Notes under the pieces: model-generated
Database searches by the model: none
Told to the model about the DNA's origin: nothing
What the model saw: only the letters and a program-made list of their open reading frames with translations
Assembly (NCBI GenBank): GCA_002427815.1
Contig: DIZF01000027.1
Location: 1-54,795 of the forward strand
From: Ramlibacter tataouinensis
GTDB taxonomy: Bacteria > Pseudomonadota > Gammaproteobacteria > Burkholderiales > Burkholderiaceae_C
Direction: 5' to 3'
Length of the DNA stretch: 54,795 bases
Translations under genes and position numbers: made by a program
In this document: in pieces, positions 16,665-26,148 of the stretch
Numbering within the stretch: the stretch's first letter is position 1
Layout of the letters: the number at the start of each line of letters is the position of its first letter

Positions 16665-17387
16665 ATGTCCGTGCCCCAGCCAGCCCACAAGCGCATCTTG
16701 CTGAAGCTGTCTGGGGAGGCCTTGATGGGTGACGACGCCTTCGGCATCAACCGCGCGACCATAGTGAGAATGGTGGAAGAGGTGGCCGCGGTGGTGAAGA
16801 TGGGCGTGCAGGTGGCCATCGTGATCGGTGGCGGCAACATCTTCCGGGGCGTTGCCGGCGGCTCGGTCGGCATGGACCGGGCCACGGCCGATTACATGGG
16901 CATGCTGGCGACGGTGATGAACGCGCTGGCCCTGGCCGACGCGATGAACAAGCAGGGCCTGATTCCGCGCGTGATGTCGGCCATCGCCATCGAGCAGGTG
17001 GTCGAGCCCTATGTCCGGCCCAAGGCCCTGCAGTACCTCGAAGAGGGCAAGGTGGTGATCTTCGCGGCCGGCACCGGCAATCCGTTCTTCACCACCGACA
17101 CGGCGGCCGCGTTGCGCGGCGCCGAGATCGGCGCCGAAGTCGTGCTCAAGGCCACCAAGGTCGACGGCGTCTACTCGGCCGATCCCCAGAAAGACCCTTC
17201 CGCCACCCGCTACACGAAGCTCTCGTTCGATGAGGCCATGGCGCAGAATCTGGGCATCATGGATGCCACGGCTTTCGCCCTGTGCCGCGACCAGAAGCTC
17301 CCGATCAAGGTCTTCTCCATTTTGAAGCACGGCGCCCTCAAGCGCGTGGTGATGGGGGAGGACGAAGGTACGCTCGTCTACGCTTGA
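16665..17387 (+). CDS. pyrH: Uridylate kinase
   Basis: A 240-residue bacterial UMP kinase of the amino acid kinase fold; it phosphorylates UMP to UDP and is usually feedback-inhibited by UTP and activated by GTP. Conserved blocks are LKLSGEAL near the N-terminus, GGGNIFRG, MDRATADYMGMLATVMN, and the KVDGVYSADP segment. The start follows AAGGAGC. A GAGGAG sequence over its stop codon leads into the small insert before frr. Confidence 0.97.
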   Translation: MSVPQPAHKRILLKLSGEALMGDDAFGINRATIVRMVEEVAAVVKMGVQVAIVIGGGNIFRGVAGGSVGMDRATADYMGMLATVMNALALADAMNKQGLIPRVMSAIAIEQVVEPYVRPKALQYLEEGKVVIFAAGTGNPFFTTDTAAALRGAEIGAEVVLKATKVDGVYSADPQKDPSATRYTKLSFDEAMAQNLGIMDATAFALCRDQKLPIKVFSILKHGALKRVVMGEDEGTLVYA

Positions 17388-17396
17388 GGAGAAAAT

Positions 17397-17477
17397 ATGA
17401 ACCCCCACGCTCACGTTTGTTCGCTGCCCCCCGAGGGGGCCCAAGCTTCCCTTGAGGCGGCTCGGCAGGAGGCTTGA
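17397..17477 (+). CDS. Possible 26-residue ORF inside the pyrH-frr insert
   Basis: ATG at 17397 follows GAGGAGAAAAT, a strong ribosome-binding site that overlaps the pyrH stop, and the frame runs to TGA two bases before the frr ATG. The peptide (MNPHAHVCSLPPEGAQ...) is simply a reading of a GC-rich palindromic repeat, so a function for the peptide is unlikely. Its translation could still keep ribosomes on the message up to frr. Confidence 0.35.
   Translation: MNPHAHVCSLPPEGAQASLEAARQEA
17400..17474 (+). repeat. GC-rich intergenic repeat between pyrH and frr
   Basis: The stretch begins ACCCCCACGCTCACG, contains the palindrome GCCCCCCGAGGGGGC (17426-17440) and ends GGCGGCTCGGCAGGAGGC. From memory this is the pattern of a short repeat scattered through Comamonadaceae intergenic regions. 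Only one copy is seen here. Its last bases form the AGGAGG of frr. Confidence 0.55.
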
Positions 17478-17479
17478 CC

Positions 17480-18043
17480 ATGACCACGACCGCCGAAATC
17501 AAGAAGACCATGGAAAGCAAGATGGACCAGTCCATCGCGGCCTTCCAGCACAACCTGACCAAGATCCGCACCGGCCGCGCCAACCCGGCGCTGCTGGACA
17601 CGGTGCATGTGGACTACTACGGCGCGATGCTGCCGATCAGCCAGGTGGCGAACGTGTCACTGCTCGATGCCCGCACCATCAGCGTCCAGCCCTGGGAAAA
17701 GGGCATGGGGGCCAAGATCGAGAAAGCCATCCGGGAAAGCGACCTGGGGCTGAATCCGGCCTCCATGGGCGACCTGATCCGCGTTCCGATGCCCCCTATG
17801 AGCGAGGAGCGGCGCAAGGAAATGACCAAGCTGGTGCGCCACGAGGGCGAGACGGCCAAGATCGCCGTGCGCAACCTGCGCCGCGACGCGAACGAGCATG
17901 TCAAGAAATTGGTCAAGGACAAGCTGGCGTCGGAAGACGAGCAGAAGCGCTCGGAAGCCGACATCCAGAAGCTGACCGACCGCCACATCGCCGCGATCGA
18001 CCAGATGGTTGCCGGCAAGGAGCAGGAGATCATGGCCGTCTAG
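17480..18043 (+). CDS. frr: Ribosome recycling factor
   Basis: A 187-residue factor that splits post-termination ribosomes with EF-G. It has the RRF signatures KIRTGRANPALLD, VSLLDARTISVQPW, and SMGDLIRVPMPPMSEERRKE, and the C-terminal helix of the three-helix bundle. ATG at 17480 is preferred over an in-frame TTG at 17474 because AGGAGG (17467-17472) is seven bases before it. That site belongs to the repeat inserted after pyrH. Confidence 0.97.
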   Translation: MTTTAEIKKTMESKMDQSIAAFQHNLTKIRTGRANPALLDTVHVDYYGAMLPISQVANVSLLDARTISVQPWEKGMGAKIEKAIRESDLGLNPASMGDLIRVPMPPMSEERRKEMTKLVRHEGETAKIAVRNLRRDANEHVKKLVKDKLASEDEQKRSEADIQKLTDRHIAAIDQMVAGKEQEIMAV

Positions 18044-18133
18044 CGCTTCTGGATCGCCTGCCCGGCCGTGTCGACCCGCAAGGGGCGCTCGTGGCTTGGG
18101 AGGGACCGGACGGCATTCAGGCCCTTTTCATCG

Positions 18134-18847
18134 ATGAGCACCATTCCCCACCATATCGCCATCGTCATGGATGGCAACGGCCGCTGGGCGACGCAACGCT
18201 ACCTGCCCCGCGTGGCCGGCCACAAGAAGGGCGTGAGTGCGCTGCGCGCCTGTGTGCGCCAATGCGGGGAACGCGGCGTCAAGGTGCTGACGGTGTTTGC
18301 GTTTTCGTCGGAGAACTGGAACCGTCCGCCCGAGGAAATCTCGGGCCTGATGGAACTGCTGGTGTTCGCGCTGGCCCGGGAAGTGCCCCAGCTCCAGGCT
18401 GAAGGCGTGCGGGTGCACTTCATCGGGGATCGCGCCGGGCTGTCGGACAAGGTGCGTGCCGGACTGGTCCAGGGCGAAGCGGCCACGGCGGGGAATACCG
18501 GCCTCGTTTTCAACATCTGTTTCAACTATGGGGGGCGCTGGGACATCACCCAGGCGGCGGCCGGGCTGGCCGCCCGGGGCGAGCCGATCACCGAAAGCAG
18601 CCTGGCATCGGCGCTGGCGCTGGCGCATGTGCCCGATCCCGATCTGGTGATCCGCACCGGCGGCGAGCGGCGCCTGAGCAATTTCCTGCTGTGGCAGGCG
18701 GCTTACTCCGAGCTCTATTTCAGCGACAAGCTCTGGCCCGAATTCGACGAAGCGGCGCTGGACCAGGCGCTGGCCGATTACGCGACGCGCGAGCGCCGTT
18801 TCGGCCAGACTCCCGAACAGCTCGGCCGCCCCAGGAAGGCCGCCTGA
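18134..18847 (+). CDS. uppS: Undecaprenyl diphosphate synthase
   Basis: A 237-residue cis-prenyltransferase that makes the C55 lipid carrier for peptidoglycan and O-antigen. The catalytic aspartate is D13 in IVMDGNGRWA; FAFSSENW, a basic IRTGGERRLSNF and the LYF segment follow. ATG at 18134 gives the normal family start; an in-frame GTG at 18068 would add 22 residues without family character. It lies between frr and cdsA with no visible promoter. Confidence 0.95.
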   Translation: MSTIPHHIAIVMDGNGRWATQRYLPRVAGHKKGVSALRACVRQCGERGVKVLTVFAFSSENWNRPPEEISGLMELLVFALAREVPQLQAEGVRVHFIGDRAGLSDKVRAGLVQGEAATAGNTGLVFNICFNYGGRWDITQAAAGLAARGEPITESSLASALALAHVPDPDLVIRTGGERRLSNFLLWQAAYSELYFSDKLWPEFDEAALDQALADYATRERRFGQTPEQLGRPRKAA

Positions 18848-18862
18848 CCAGGCAGCCCGGGC

Positions 18863-19714
18863 ATGCTCAAGCAACGCATCATCACTGCCATCGCGCTGCT
18901 GGCCATCCTGCTGCCGGCGCTGTTCTGGCCATCGCCGGTGCCGTTTGCGGTAGTCGCGCTCATCCTCATCAGCGCCGCATCCTGGGAATGGGGCCGCCTG
19001 AATGGGCTGGGGCAGGGGGCTGCCGTGCTTGCGGCGGGCGTCTGCCTGCTGCTGTGCGTCGGTTCCTGGTTCCTGGGCCTGCTGGCCCGGCCGCTGCCCA
19101 CGGTCTGGACGATCGCCGGCGGGCTGTGGGTGCTGGGCGGCGCATGGCTGTTGCGAATCGGGGTCGACGGCTGGCCGCGCATCCCCCGCCCCTTGCGCCT
19201 GGCCGCGGGCGTGCTCGCGCTCTGGCTGGCCTGGCTGGCCGTGGTCCAGGCCCGGGTCATCGGCATCAACTTCTTGCTGTCCGTCCTGGCGCTGGTCTGG
19301 GTGGCCGACATCTTTGCCTACCTTGCCGGCCGCACCCTTGGTTTGAAATTCACGAAAAGCAAGCTGGCGCCGACGATCAGCCCCGGCAAGAGCTGGGAGG
19401 GCGTCTGGGGCGGCATGGCGGCCGTGCTGGTGCTGGCGGCGGCCTGGACCGCGGCGGATTCGGCCTGGCAGGCCCAGGTGCCAAGCCTCTACACGCGACT
19501 GGCTGCACGGGGCCTGTGGCTGCTGGCGCTGGGTGCGATCTTTCTGGCGGCCATGAGCGTGATGGGCGACCTGGTCGAGTCACTCGTCAAACGCAGTGCC
19601 GGGGTCAAGGACTCCAGCGGGCTGCTGCCCGGCCATGGCGGCATGCTCGATCGCGTCGATGCGCTGCTGCCCACCTTGCCGCTGGCGCTGATGCTCGCCA
19701 GCCTCACGGCCTGA
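18863..19714 (+). CDS. cdsA: Phosphatidate cytidylyltransferase
   Basis: A 283-residue polytopic membrane enzyme that makes CDP-diacylglycerol from phosphatidate and CTP. About seven or eight hydrophobic helices are visible. The C-terminal CDP signature is present in the stretch around SVMGDLVESLVKRSAGVKDSS and LPGHGGMLDRVDAL. Start is ATG, 15 bases after uppS. Confidence 0.95.
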   Translation: MLKQRIITAIALLAILLPALFWPSPVPFAVVALILISAASWEWGRLNGLGQGAAVLAAGVCLLLCVGSWFLGLLARPLPTVWTIAGGLWVLGGAWLLRIGVDGWPRIPRPLRLAAGVLALWLAWLAVVQARVIGINFLLSVLALVWVADIFAYLAGRTLGLKFTKSKLAPTISPGKSWEGVWGGMAAVLVLAAAWTAADSAWQAQVPSLYTRLAARGLWLLALGAIFLAAMSVMGDLVESLVKRSAGVKDSSGLLPGHGGMLDRVDALLPTLPLALMLASLTA

Positions 19715-19721
19715 TCGCGGG

Positions 19722-20912
19722 ATGAAGCAAAGCATCACGGTCCTGGGCTCCACCGGCTCGGTGGGAGCCAATACCCTGGACGTGATCGCGCGGCACCCGG
19801 ACCGCTTTGAGGTGTTCGCGCTCAGTGCGGCAACGCAGGTTGACCTCATGCTGCAACAGTGCGCGCAGTTTCGCCCGCACCTTGCCGTGATGTCTGCCGA
19901 GGGCCCCGGGCGTGAGCTGGCCCGGAAAATCAAGGAAAGCGGCCTGGCGACGCGGGTGCTGTGGGGACAACGGGCCCTGGAAGAGGTGGCAGCGCATGAA
20001 TCGGTCCAGCTGGTGATGGCCGCCATCGTCGGCGCAGCCGGGCTGGCCTCCTGCCTGGCAGCCGCGCGGGCCGGCAAGCGCCTGCTGCTGGCCAACAAGG
20101 AAGCGCTGGTCGTGGGCGGCTCGCTCTTCATGCAGGCTGTCAGGGAAGGCGGCGCGACCCTGCTGCCGATCGACAGCGAACACTCGGCCATCTTCCAGTC
20201 GCTGCCCGAGGACCCCGCCACCTGGGAGGACCGGGTCGAGAAGATCATCCTTACCGCATCCGGCGGCCCGTTCCGCACGCGCGAGCCGGCCACCTTGCGC
20301 AACGTCACGCCCGAGGAAGCCTGCGCCCATCCGAACTGGGTGATGGGACGCAAGATCTCCGTCGATTCGGCCACCATGATGAACAAGGCCCTCGAAGTGA
20401 TCGAGGCCCGGTTCCTGTTCGGGCTGGCACCGCAGCGGCTGGAGGTGGTGATCCATCCGCAGAGCGTCATCCATTCGATGGTCCAGTATCGGGATGCCTC
20501 GGTCGTGGCGCAGCTCGGGACGCCGGACATGCGCGTGCCGATCGCCTACGGCCTGGCGTGGCCCGACCGGGTGACCTCCGGCGCGCAGGCCCTGGACTTC
20601 CGGACGCTGGCGGACATGAGTTTCGAGTCGCTGGACAGCCGGCGCCATCGCGAGCGCTTTCCGGGCCTGGAACTGGCCTGGGACAGCCTGCGCGCACCGC
20701 CGGGAACCACGGCGATCCTGAACGCGGCCAACGAGGCCGGCGTCGAGGCGTTTCTGGACCGGCGCATCCGTTTCGACCAGATTCACGACGTCAACGTTGC
20801 AACTTTGGAGGCTGTGGCCGCGTCCAATCCGCAATCGCTGGAAGAGCTGCTCGAGCTGGACGCGCTTTCGCGGGAAGCGGCCCGCCGAGCCATATCCCGG
20901 CTGACCACCTGA
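19722..20912 (+). CDS. dxr: 1-deoxy-D-xylulose 5-phosphate reductoisomerase
   Basis: A 396-residue enzyme of the MEP isoprenoid pathway, converting DXP to MEP with NADPH and a divalent metal. The NADPH-binding GSTGSVG is at residues 9-15, LLANKEALVVGG follows near residue 124, and the metal-site motif IDSEHSAIFQ is near residue 150. It starts seven bases after cdsA and provides precursors for the lipid carrier made by UppS. Confidence 0.97.
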   Translation: MKQSITVLGSTGSVGANTLDVIARHPDRFEVFALSAATQVDLMLQQCAQFRPHLAVMSAEGPGRELARKIKESGLATRVLWGQRALEEVAAHESVQLVMAAIVGAAGLASCLAAARAGKRLLLANKEALVVGGSLFMQAVREGGATLLPIDSEHSAIFQSLPEDPATWEDRVEKIILTASGGPFRTREPATLRNVTPEEACAHPNWVMGRKISVDSATMMNKALEVIEARFLFGLAPQRLEVVIHPQSVIHSMVQYRDASVVAQLGTPDMRVPIAYGLAWPDRVTSGAQALDFRTLADMSFESLDSRRHRERFPGLELAWDSLRAPPGTTAILNAANEAGVEAFLDRRIRFDQIHDVNVATLEAVAASNPQSLEELLELDALSREAARRAISRLTT

Positions 20913-20933
20913 CCCCAACCGACTTTCTTTCAC

Positions 20934-22307
20934 ATGCTCACCCTTGTTGCTTTCGTCGTCGCGCTGGGCCTGTTGATCGCCGTGCACGAATACGGCCATT
21001 ACCGGGTGGCCGTGGCCTGCGGCGTCAAGGTCCTGCGCTTCTCGGTCGGATTCGGCCGGGCCGTGTACCGCTGGCAGCCCAAGCGGCCCAGGAAGGGCCA
21101 GTCGACGGAGTTCGTGATCGGGGCGTTTCCGCTGGGCGGCTACGTCAAGATGCTGGACGAACGGGAAGGGCTGGTGGCGCCTGAAGAGCGCCACCTCGCG
21201 TTCAACACGCAGCCCCTCAAGTCGCGTGCGGCCATCGTGGCCGCCGGCCCGCTGGCGAACCTCTTGCTGGCGATCGTCTTGTATACGGCCGTCAACTGGT
21301 ACGGCGTGCAGGAGCCCAAGCCCATCCTGGCCAGCCCGGTTCCGGGATCCGTGGCCGAGCGGGCGGGGCTGCGCGGAGGCGAGCAGGTCGAGAGCGCCGC
21401 TTTCGACGGCGAAGCGCTGCGGCCGCTGCGTTCATTCGAGGATCTGCGCTGGCTGCTGACTCGCGGCGCGCTCGACGGACGCGACGTCCGGCTGCAGCTG
21501 GCGTTGCCCGGCCGCGGGACGACGGGCGAAACCGTGCTGGCGCTGAGCCGTCTGGAGTCGCGCGAGGCCGATGTCCAGCTGTTTCGCAAGGTTGGCATCG
21601 TCGGCCCTTGGACGGCGCCCGTGATCGGCGACGTGATGCCCTCCGGCGCGGCCCAGCGCGCCGGTTTGCGCAAGGGAGATCGGGTGCTGGCCGTGGGGCA
21701 GACACCGGTCGTCGACGGCCAGCAGCTGCGTGAACTGATTCGAGGCAGCACGTCGCAAGGCCAGGGCCTGCGCCAAGACTGGCGCCTGCAGCGCGCCGGC
21801 CAGACGCTGGAGGTGCCGGTGCAGCCTGATGCGGTGGCCGAGGGCGACAAGACGATCGGACGCATCGGTGCGTTTGTCGGAGCCCCGCCTGAATTCGTCA
21901 CCGTGCGGTACGGCCCGGTCGAAGGGTTGTCGAAGGGTGCCGAGCGCACCTGGGAAGTCTCGGTATTGACCCTTCGCATGATGGGCAGGATGGTGATCGG
22001 GGAAGCCTCGCTCAAGAATCTCAGCGGCCCGCTCACGATCGCCGACTACGCCGGCAAATCGGCCAGCCTGGGCTTGACGCAGTACCTGGTGTTCCTGGCC
22101 CTGATCAGCGTGAGCCTGGGTGTGCTGAACTTGCTGCCGCTGCCGGTCTTGGACGGTGGGCACCTGATGTATTATCTTTGGGAGGCCGTCACGGGCAAGA
22201 GCGTCTCAGACGCCTGGATGGATCGCCTGCAGCGTGGTGGCATCGCGGTGCTGCTGGTCATGATGTCGATCGCGCTGTTCAACGACGTCACCCGTCTCTT
22301 TGGATAA
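20934..22307 (+). CDS. rseP: RIP metalloprotease RseP
   Basis: A 457-residue inner-membrane site-2 protease that cleaves anti-sigma factor RseA in the envelope stress response and trims signal-peptide remnants. The zinc site HEYGH is in the first transmembrane helix near residue 18, two PDZ domains fill the periplasmic middle (about 115-360), and the C-terminal helices carry NLLPLPVLDGGHL. ATG at 20934. It directly precedes bamA, whose assembly defects trigger that stress pathway. Confidence 0.95.
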   Translation: MLTLVAFVVALGLLIAVHEYGHYRVAVACGVKVLRFSVGFGRAVYRWQPKRPRKGQSTEFVIGAFPLGGYVKMLDEREGLVAPEERHLAFNTQPLKSRAAIVAAGPLANLLLAIVLYTAVNWYGVQEPKPILASPVPGSVAERAGLRGGEQVESAAFDGEALRPLRSFEDLRWLLTRGALDGRDVRLQLALPGRGTTGETVLALSRLESREADVQLFRKVGIVGPWTAPVIGDVMPSGAAQRAGLRKGDRVLAVGQTPVVDGQQLRELIRGSTSQGQGLRQDWRLQRAGQTLEVPVQPDAVAEGDKTIGRIGAFVGAPPEFVTVRYGPVEGLSKGAERTWEVSVLTLRMMGRMVIGEASLKNLSGPLTIADYAGKSASLGLTQYLVFLALISVSLGVLNLLPLPVLDGGHLMYYLWEAVTGKSVSDAWMDRLQRGGIAVLLVMMSIALFNDVTRLFG

Positions 22308-22364
22308 CATTTTTTTAAGCTGCTCTCGCCAGAGCCTGAGGCGGTGCGGGCTCAATCTTGACTC

Positions 22365-24659
22365 ATGAAAAAACAAATCAAGCGCTTTCGCGTGCGTACT
22401 GTCGCGGCCATGGTCGCGCTGGCCTTTGTGGCCAATGCCTGGGCGGTGGACCCCTTCACGGTTCGCGACATCCGGGTCGAAGGCCTGCAGCGCGTGGAGC
22501 CGGGGACCGTGTTCGCCTCGCTGCCGTTTCGCATCGGCGACCAGTACAACGATGAGAAGGGCACGGCGGCGATCCGCGCCCTGTTCGGCCTGGGCCTGTT
22601 CAAGGACGTGCACCTGGAGGTCAACGGCGATGTGCTGGTGGTGATTGTCGAGGAGCGCCCCACCGTGGCCGACGTCGATTTCGTCGGTTCCCATGAGTTC
22701 GACAAGGACGCCCTGAAGAAGGCCTTGCGCGAGATCGGGCTGGCCGAAGGCCGTCCCTACGACCAGGGCCTGGCGGACCGGGCGGAACAGGAGCTCAAGC
22801 GCCAGTACATCAACAAGAGCCTGTACGGCGCCGAGGTCGTGACCACCGTGACGCCGATCGAGCGCAATCGCGTCAACCTCACTTTCACGGTGACCGAGGG
22901 CGAGCCGGCCCGGATCAAGGAGATCCACGTCGTCGGCAACAAGGCCTTCAGCGAATCGACCCTCCGGGGCCTGTTCGACCTGGACACCGGCGGCTTCCTC
23001 AGCTGGTACACCAAGTCCGACCGCTATGCGCGCGCCAAGCTCAACGCCGATCTGGAGACGCTGCGGTCCTACTACCTCAGCCGCGGCTACCTCGAGTTCC
23101 GCGTCGACTCGACCCAGGTTGCCATCTCGCCCAACAAGCAGGACATCACGATCACGATCAACGTGACCGAAGGCGAGCGTTACGTGGTCTCCGGCGTCAA
23201 GCTCGAAGGCAACTACCTGGGCAAGGAGGACGAGTTCAAGTCGCTCGTCAAGATCAAGCCGGGAGAACCCTATAACGCGGATCAGGTGGCCGAGACAACC
23301 AAGGCGTTCACCGACTACTTCGGCAAGTTCGGCTATGCCTTCGCCAATGTCGAGGCCAGACCCGAGATCGACCACGCCAACAACCGGGTGGAGTTCGTGC
23401 TGGCGGCCGAGCCGTCGCGGCGGGCTTATGTCCGGCGCGTCAACATCGCGGGCAACAATCGCACCCGGGACGAGGTGATCCGGCGCGAATTCCGCCAGTT
23501 CGAATCGTCCTGGTACGACGCCGACAAGATCAAGCTGTCACGCGACCGCATCGACCGGCTGGGCTACTTCAAGGAAGTGAATATCGAGACCGGCGACGTG
23601 CCCGGCGCACCGGACCAGGTCGACCTGAACCTGACCGTGATCGAGAAGCCCACCGGCAGCCTGCAGCTGGGTGCCGGGTTTTCCAGCGCGGAAAAACTGG
23701 CGCTCTCGTTTTCGATCAAGCAGGAAAACGCCTTCGGCACGGGCAATTACCTCGGCGTCGAAGTCAACACCAGCAAGTACAACCGCACGCTGGTCTTCAA
23801 CTCGGTCAACCCGTATTTCACGCCGGATGGCGTCTCGCGCACCCTTGACCTCTACTATCGCGCTTCGAAACCGTACGAAGACCAGGGCGGCAATTACGAA
23901 CTGGACACGACCGGCGCCGGCCTGCGCTTCGGGATTCCGTTCAGCGAGCTGGACACCGTCTATTTCGGCGGCAGTCTGGAGCGCACCACCATCAAGCCCG
24001 GCACCAACATTCCGGCGGCCTATCTGGCGTACGCCCAGCAGTTCGGCTACACGAGCAACGCCGTGCCCTTGTCGATCGGCTGGTCGCGCGACAGTCGCGA
24101 CAGCGCGATCGCTCCGACTTCGGGCCGCTATCAGCGCGTCGCGGGTGAACTCGGGGTGATCGGCGACGCGCGCTATTTCCGGGGGAACTTCCAGGCTCAG
24201 CAATTCGTTCCGCTGAACAAGCAGTTCACGCTGGCGTTCAACGGCGAACTCGGGTGGGGCAAGGGCCTGAGCGGCCGGCCATTCCCGGTTTTCAAGAATT
24301 TCTATTCCGGCGGCCTGGGTTCGGTGCGCGGGTTCGATCAGGGCACGCTCGGCCCCAAGGATGTGACCGGTTCCGTCATCGGCGGTCCCAAGAAGATCAC
24401 CCTCAACTCGGAGATCATCACGCCGTTCCCGGGCGCCGGGAACGACCGTTCGCTGCGCATGTTCGGTTTCTTCGACATCGGCAACGTTTACGGCGAAAAT
24501 GAGAAAATGACTGTGTCCACCCTGCGTTCCTCGGTCGGAGTCGGTTTGTCCTGGATTTCGCCCATCGGGCCGCTGCGCCTGGCTGCGGCCGTGCCGGTGC
24601 GGAAGTTCGCCGGCGATAGAATCCAGAAATTGCAATTCCAGATTGGAACGTCTTTCTAA
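22365..24659 (+). CDS. bamA: Outer membrane protein assembly factor BamA
   Basis: A 764-residue Omp85 protein, the core of the BAM complex that inserts beta-barrel proteins in the outer membrane. A signal peptide with several basic residues ends near ANAWA (residue 27). Five POTRA domains cover about 28-425 and the 16-strand barrel follows, with the VRGF motif of the L6 loop (SVRGFDQG). It ends in Phe like other barrel proteins. The stop overlaps the skp start as TAATG. Confidence 0.97.
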   Translation: MKKQIKRFRVRTVAAMVALAFVANAWAVDPFTVRDIRVEGLQRVEPGTVFASLPFRIGDQYNDEKGTAAIRALFGLGLFKDVHLEVNGDVLVVIVEERPTVADVDFVGSHEFDKDALKKALREIGLAEGRPYDQGLADRAEQELKRQYINKSLYGAEVVTTVTPIERNRVNLTFTVTEGEPARIKEIHVVGNKAFSESTLRGLFDLDTGGFLSWYTKSDRYARAKLNADLETLRSYYLSRGYLEFRVDSTQVAISPNKQDITITINVTEGERYVVSGVKLEGNYLGKEDEFKSLVKIKPGEPYNADQVAETTKAFTDYFGKFGYAFANVEARPEIDHANNRVEFVLAAEPSRRAYVRRVNIAGNNRTRDEVIRREFRQFESSWYDADKIKLSRDRIDRLGYFKEVNIETGDVPGAPDQVDLNLTVIEKPTGSLQLGAGFSSAEKLALSFSIKQENAFGTGNYLGVEVNTSKYNRTLVFNSVNPYFTPDGVSRTLDLYYRASKPYEDQGGNYELDTTGAGLRFGIPFSELDTVYFGGSLERTTIKPGTNIPAAYLAYAQQFGYTSNAVPLSIGWSRDSRDSAIAPTSGRYQRVAGELGVIGDARYFRGNFQAQQFVPLNKQFTLAFNGELGWGKGLSGRPFPVFKNFYSGGLGSVRGFDQGTLGPKDVTGSVIGGPKKITLNSEIITPFPGAGNDRSLRMFGFFDIGNVYGENEKMTVSTLRSSVGVGLSWISPIGPLRLAAAVPVRKFAGDRIQKLQFQIGTSF

Positions 24660-25171
24660 TGAAGTACCTGTCCCGTCAATGGCTGATGGTTCTCTTCGGC
24701 GTGCTGGCGCTTGCCGCGCAGGCACATGCCGATGATTTCCGGGTCGGCTTCGTCAATACCGATCGCATCTTCCGTGAGGCCAACACGGCCAAGGCCGCCC
24801 AGGCCAAGCTGGAGCAGGAGTTCTCCAAGCGCGAGAAGGACCTCAACGACCTGGGCAATTCGCTGAAAGCGGCGTCGGACAAGTTCGAGCGCGAGGCGCC
24901 CACCCTGTCCGAGAGCCAGCGTGCGCAGCGGCAGAAGCAGCTGCTCGACCAGGATCGCGACTTCCAGCGCAAGCGCCGCGAATTCCAGGAAGACCTGAAC
25001 GCGCGCAAGAACGAGGAACTGCAGCAGGTGCTCGAGCGCGCCAACCGCGTGGTCAAGCAGGTGGCCGAGGCCGAAAAGTACGATGTGGTGCTGCAGGAAG
25101 CGGTCTATATCAATCCCAAGCACGACATCACCGACAAGGTGATCAAGGCGCTTAACGCTACCACCAAGTAG
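24659..25171 (+). CDS. skp: OmpH/Skp family periplasmic chaperone
   Basis: A 170-residue periplasmic chaperone that holds unfolded outer-membrane proteins for BamA. The signal peptide ends at AQAHA (about residue 22). The mature part is rich in charged, Gln- and Lys-containing heptads that form the long coiled-coil tentacles of the jellyfish-like trimer. It overlaps bamA by one base and precedes lpxD by two bases, so the genes are probably co-translated. Confidence 0.95.
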   Translation: MKYLSRQWLMVLFGVLALAAQAHADDFRVGFVNTDRIFREANTAKAAQAKLEQEFSKREKDLNDLGNSLKAASDKFEREAPTLSESQRAQRQKQLLDQDRDFQRKRREFQEDLNARKNEELQQVLERANRVVKQVAEAEKYDVVLQEAVYINPKHDITDKVIKALNATTK

Positions 25172-25173
25172 GT

Positions 25174-26148
25174 GTGCAACTCCGCCTAGGCTCGATAGTT
25201 GAAGCGCTCGGTGGCGAGCTGTGCGGCGACCCCGACCGGTCGATTGAAGGGCTGGCGCCGCTGGAAGCGGCCACCGAAACGGAACTGAGCTTTCTCAGCA
25301 ACCCCAGATACCAGCAGCAACTGGCCGCCTCGCGGGCAGCCTGCGTCATTGTGGGGCCGGCTTCGCGCGAAGCCGCGCGGGTTCGCGGCGACTGCATCGT
25401 TGCGGCGCAGCCCTACCTCTACTTCGCCCGCCTGACCCAGCTGTGGAAAAGCCGGCTCGGTGGCGCGCCGGGCCCGGCGATCCACCCCAGTGCCGTGATC
25501 GATTCCGCTGCCGTGGTCGATCCCACGGCCCGAGTGGGCCCGCTCTGCGTGATCGAGCGGGGCGCGCGCATCGGCGCCGGCACGACCCTGAAGGCCCAGG
25601 TGACGATCGGTGAAAACTGCGTGATCGGTGAACGCTGCATCATCCATCCGGGCGCCGTGATCGGAGCCGATGGCTTCGGCTTCGCGCCGGACGACGGCCG
25701 CTGGGAAAAGATCGAGCAGCTCGGCGCGGTGCGCATCGGCAACGATGTGGAGATTGGCGCCAACACCTGCATCGACCGCGGCGCGCTGCACGATACCGTG
25801 ATCGAGGACGGCGTCAAGCTCGACAACCTGATCCAGATCGGCCACAACGTCCGGGTCGGCAAGCACACGGCGATGGCCGGTTGTGCTGCGGTCGCCGGGA
25901 GCGCCACCATCGGGGCCTATTGCACCATTGGCGGGCGCGCCGGCATCCTGGGTCACCTGACCATCGCCGACCACGTCCATATCTCGGCCACCTCCCTGGT
26001 CACCCGATCCATCCTGAAACCAGGCCACTACAGCGGCATTTTTCCTTTAGACGACAATGCGGCGTGGGAGAAGAACGCGGCGACGCTCAAGCAGTTGTAC
26101 AAGTTGCGCGAGCGCATCAAGGCCCTGGAGAAAAAGATCGACTCATGA
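25174..26148 (+). CDS. lpxD: UDP-3-O-(3-hydroxyacyl)glucosamine N-acyltransferase
   Basis: A 324-residue trimeric acyltransferase that adds the second 3-hydroxyacyl chain in lipid A synthesis. An N-terminal uridine-binding domain is followed by a left-handed beta-helix of hexapeptide repeats (IGENCVIGERCIIHPGAVIG and similar). The catalytic His is in QIGHNVRVG. The start is GTG at 25174, read as the only start close to skp. Its TGA overlaps the ATG of fabZ. Confidence 0.95.
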   Translation: MQLRLGSIVEALGGELCGDPDRSIEGLAPLEAATETELSFLSNPRYQQQLAASRAACVIVGPASREAARVRGDCIVAAQPYLYFARLTQLWKSRLGGAPGPAIHPSAVIDSAAVVDPTARVGPLCVIERGARIGAGTTLKAQVTIGENCVIGERCIIHPGAVIGADGFGFAPDDGRWEKIEQLGAVRIGNDVEIGANTCIDRGALHDTVIEDGVKLDNLIQIGHNVRVGKHTAMAGCAAVAGSATIGAYCTIGGRAGILGHLTIADHVHISATSLVTRSILKPGHYSGIFPLDDNAAWEKNAATLKQLYKLRERIKALEKKIDS

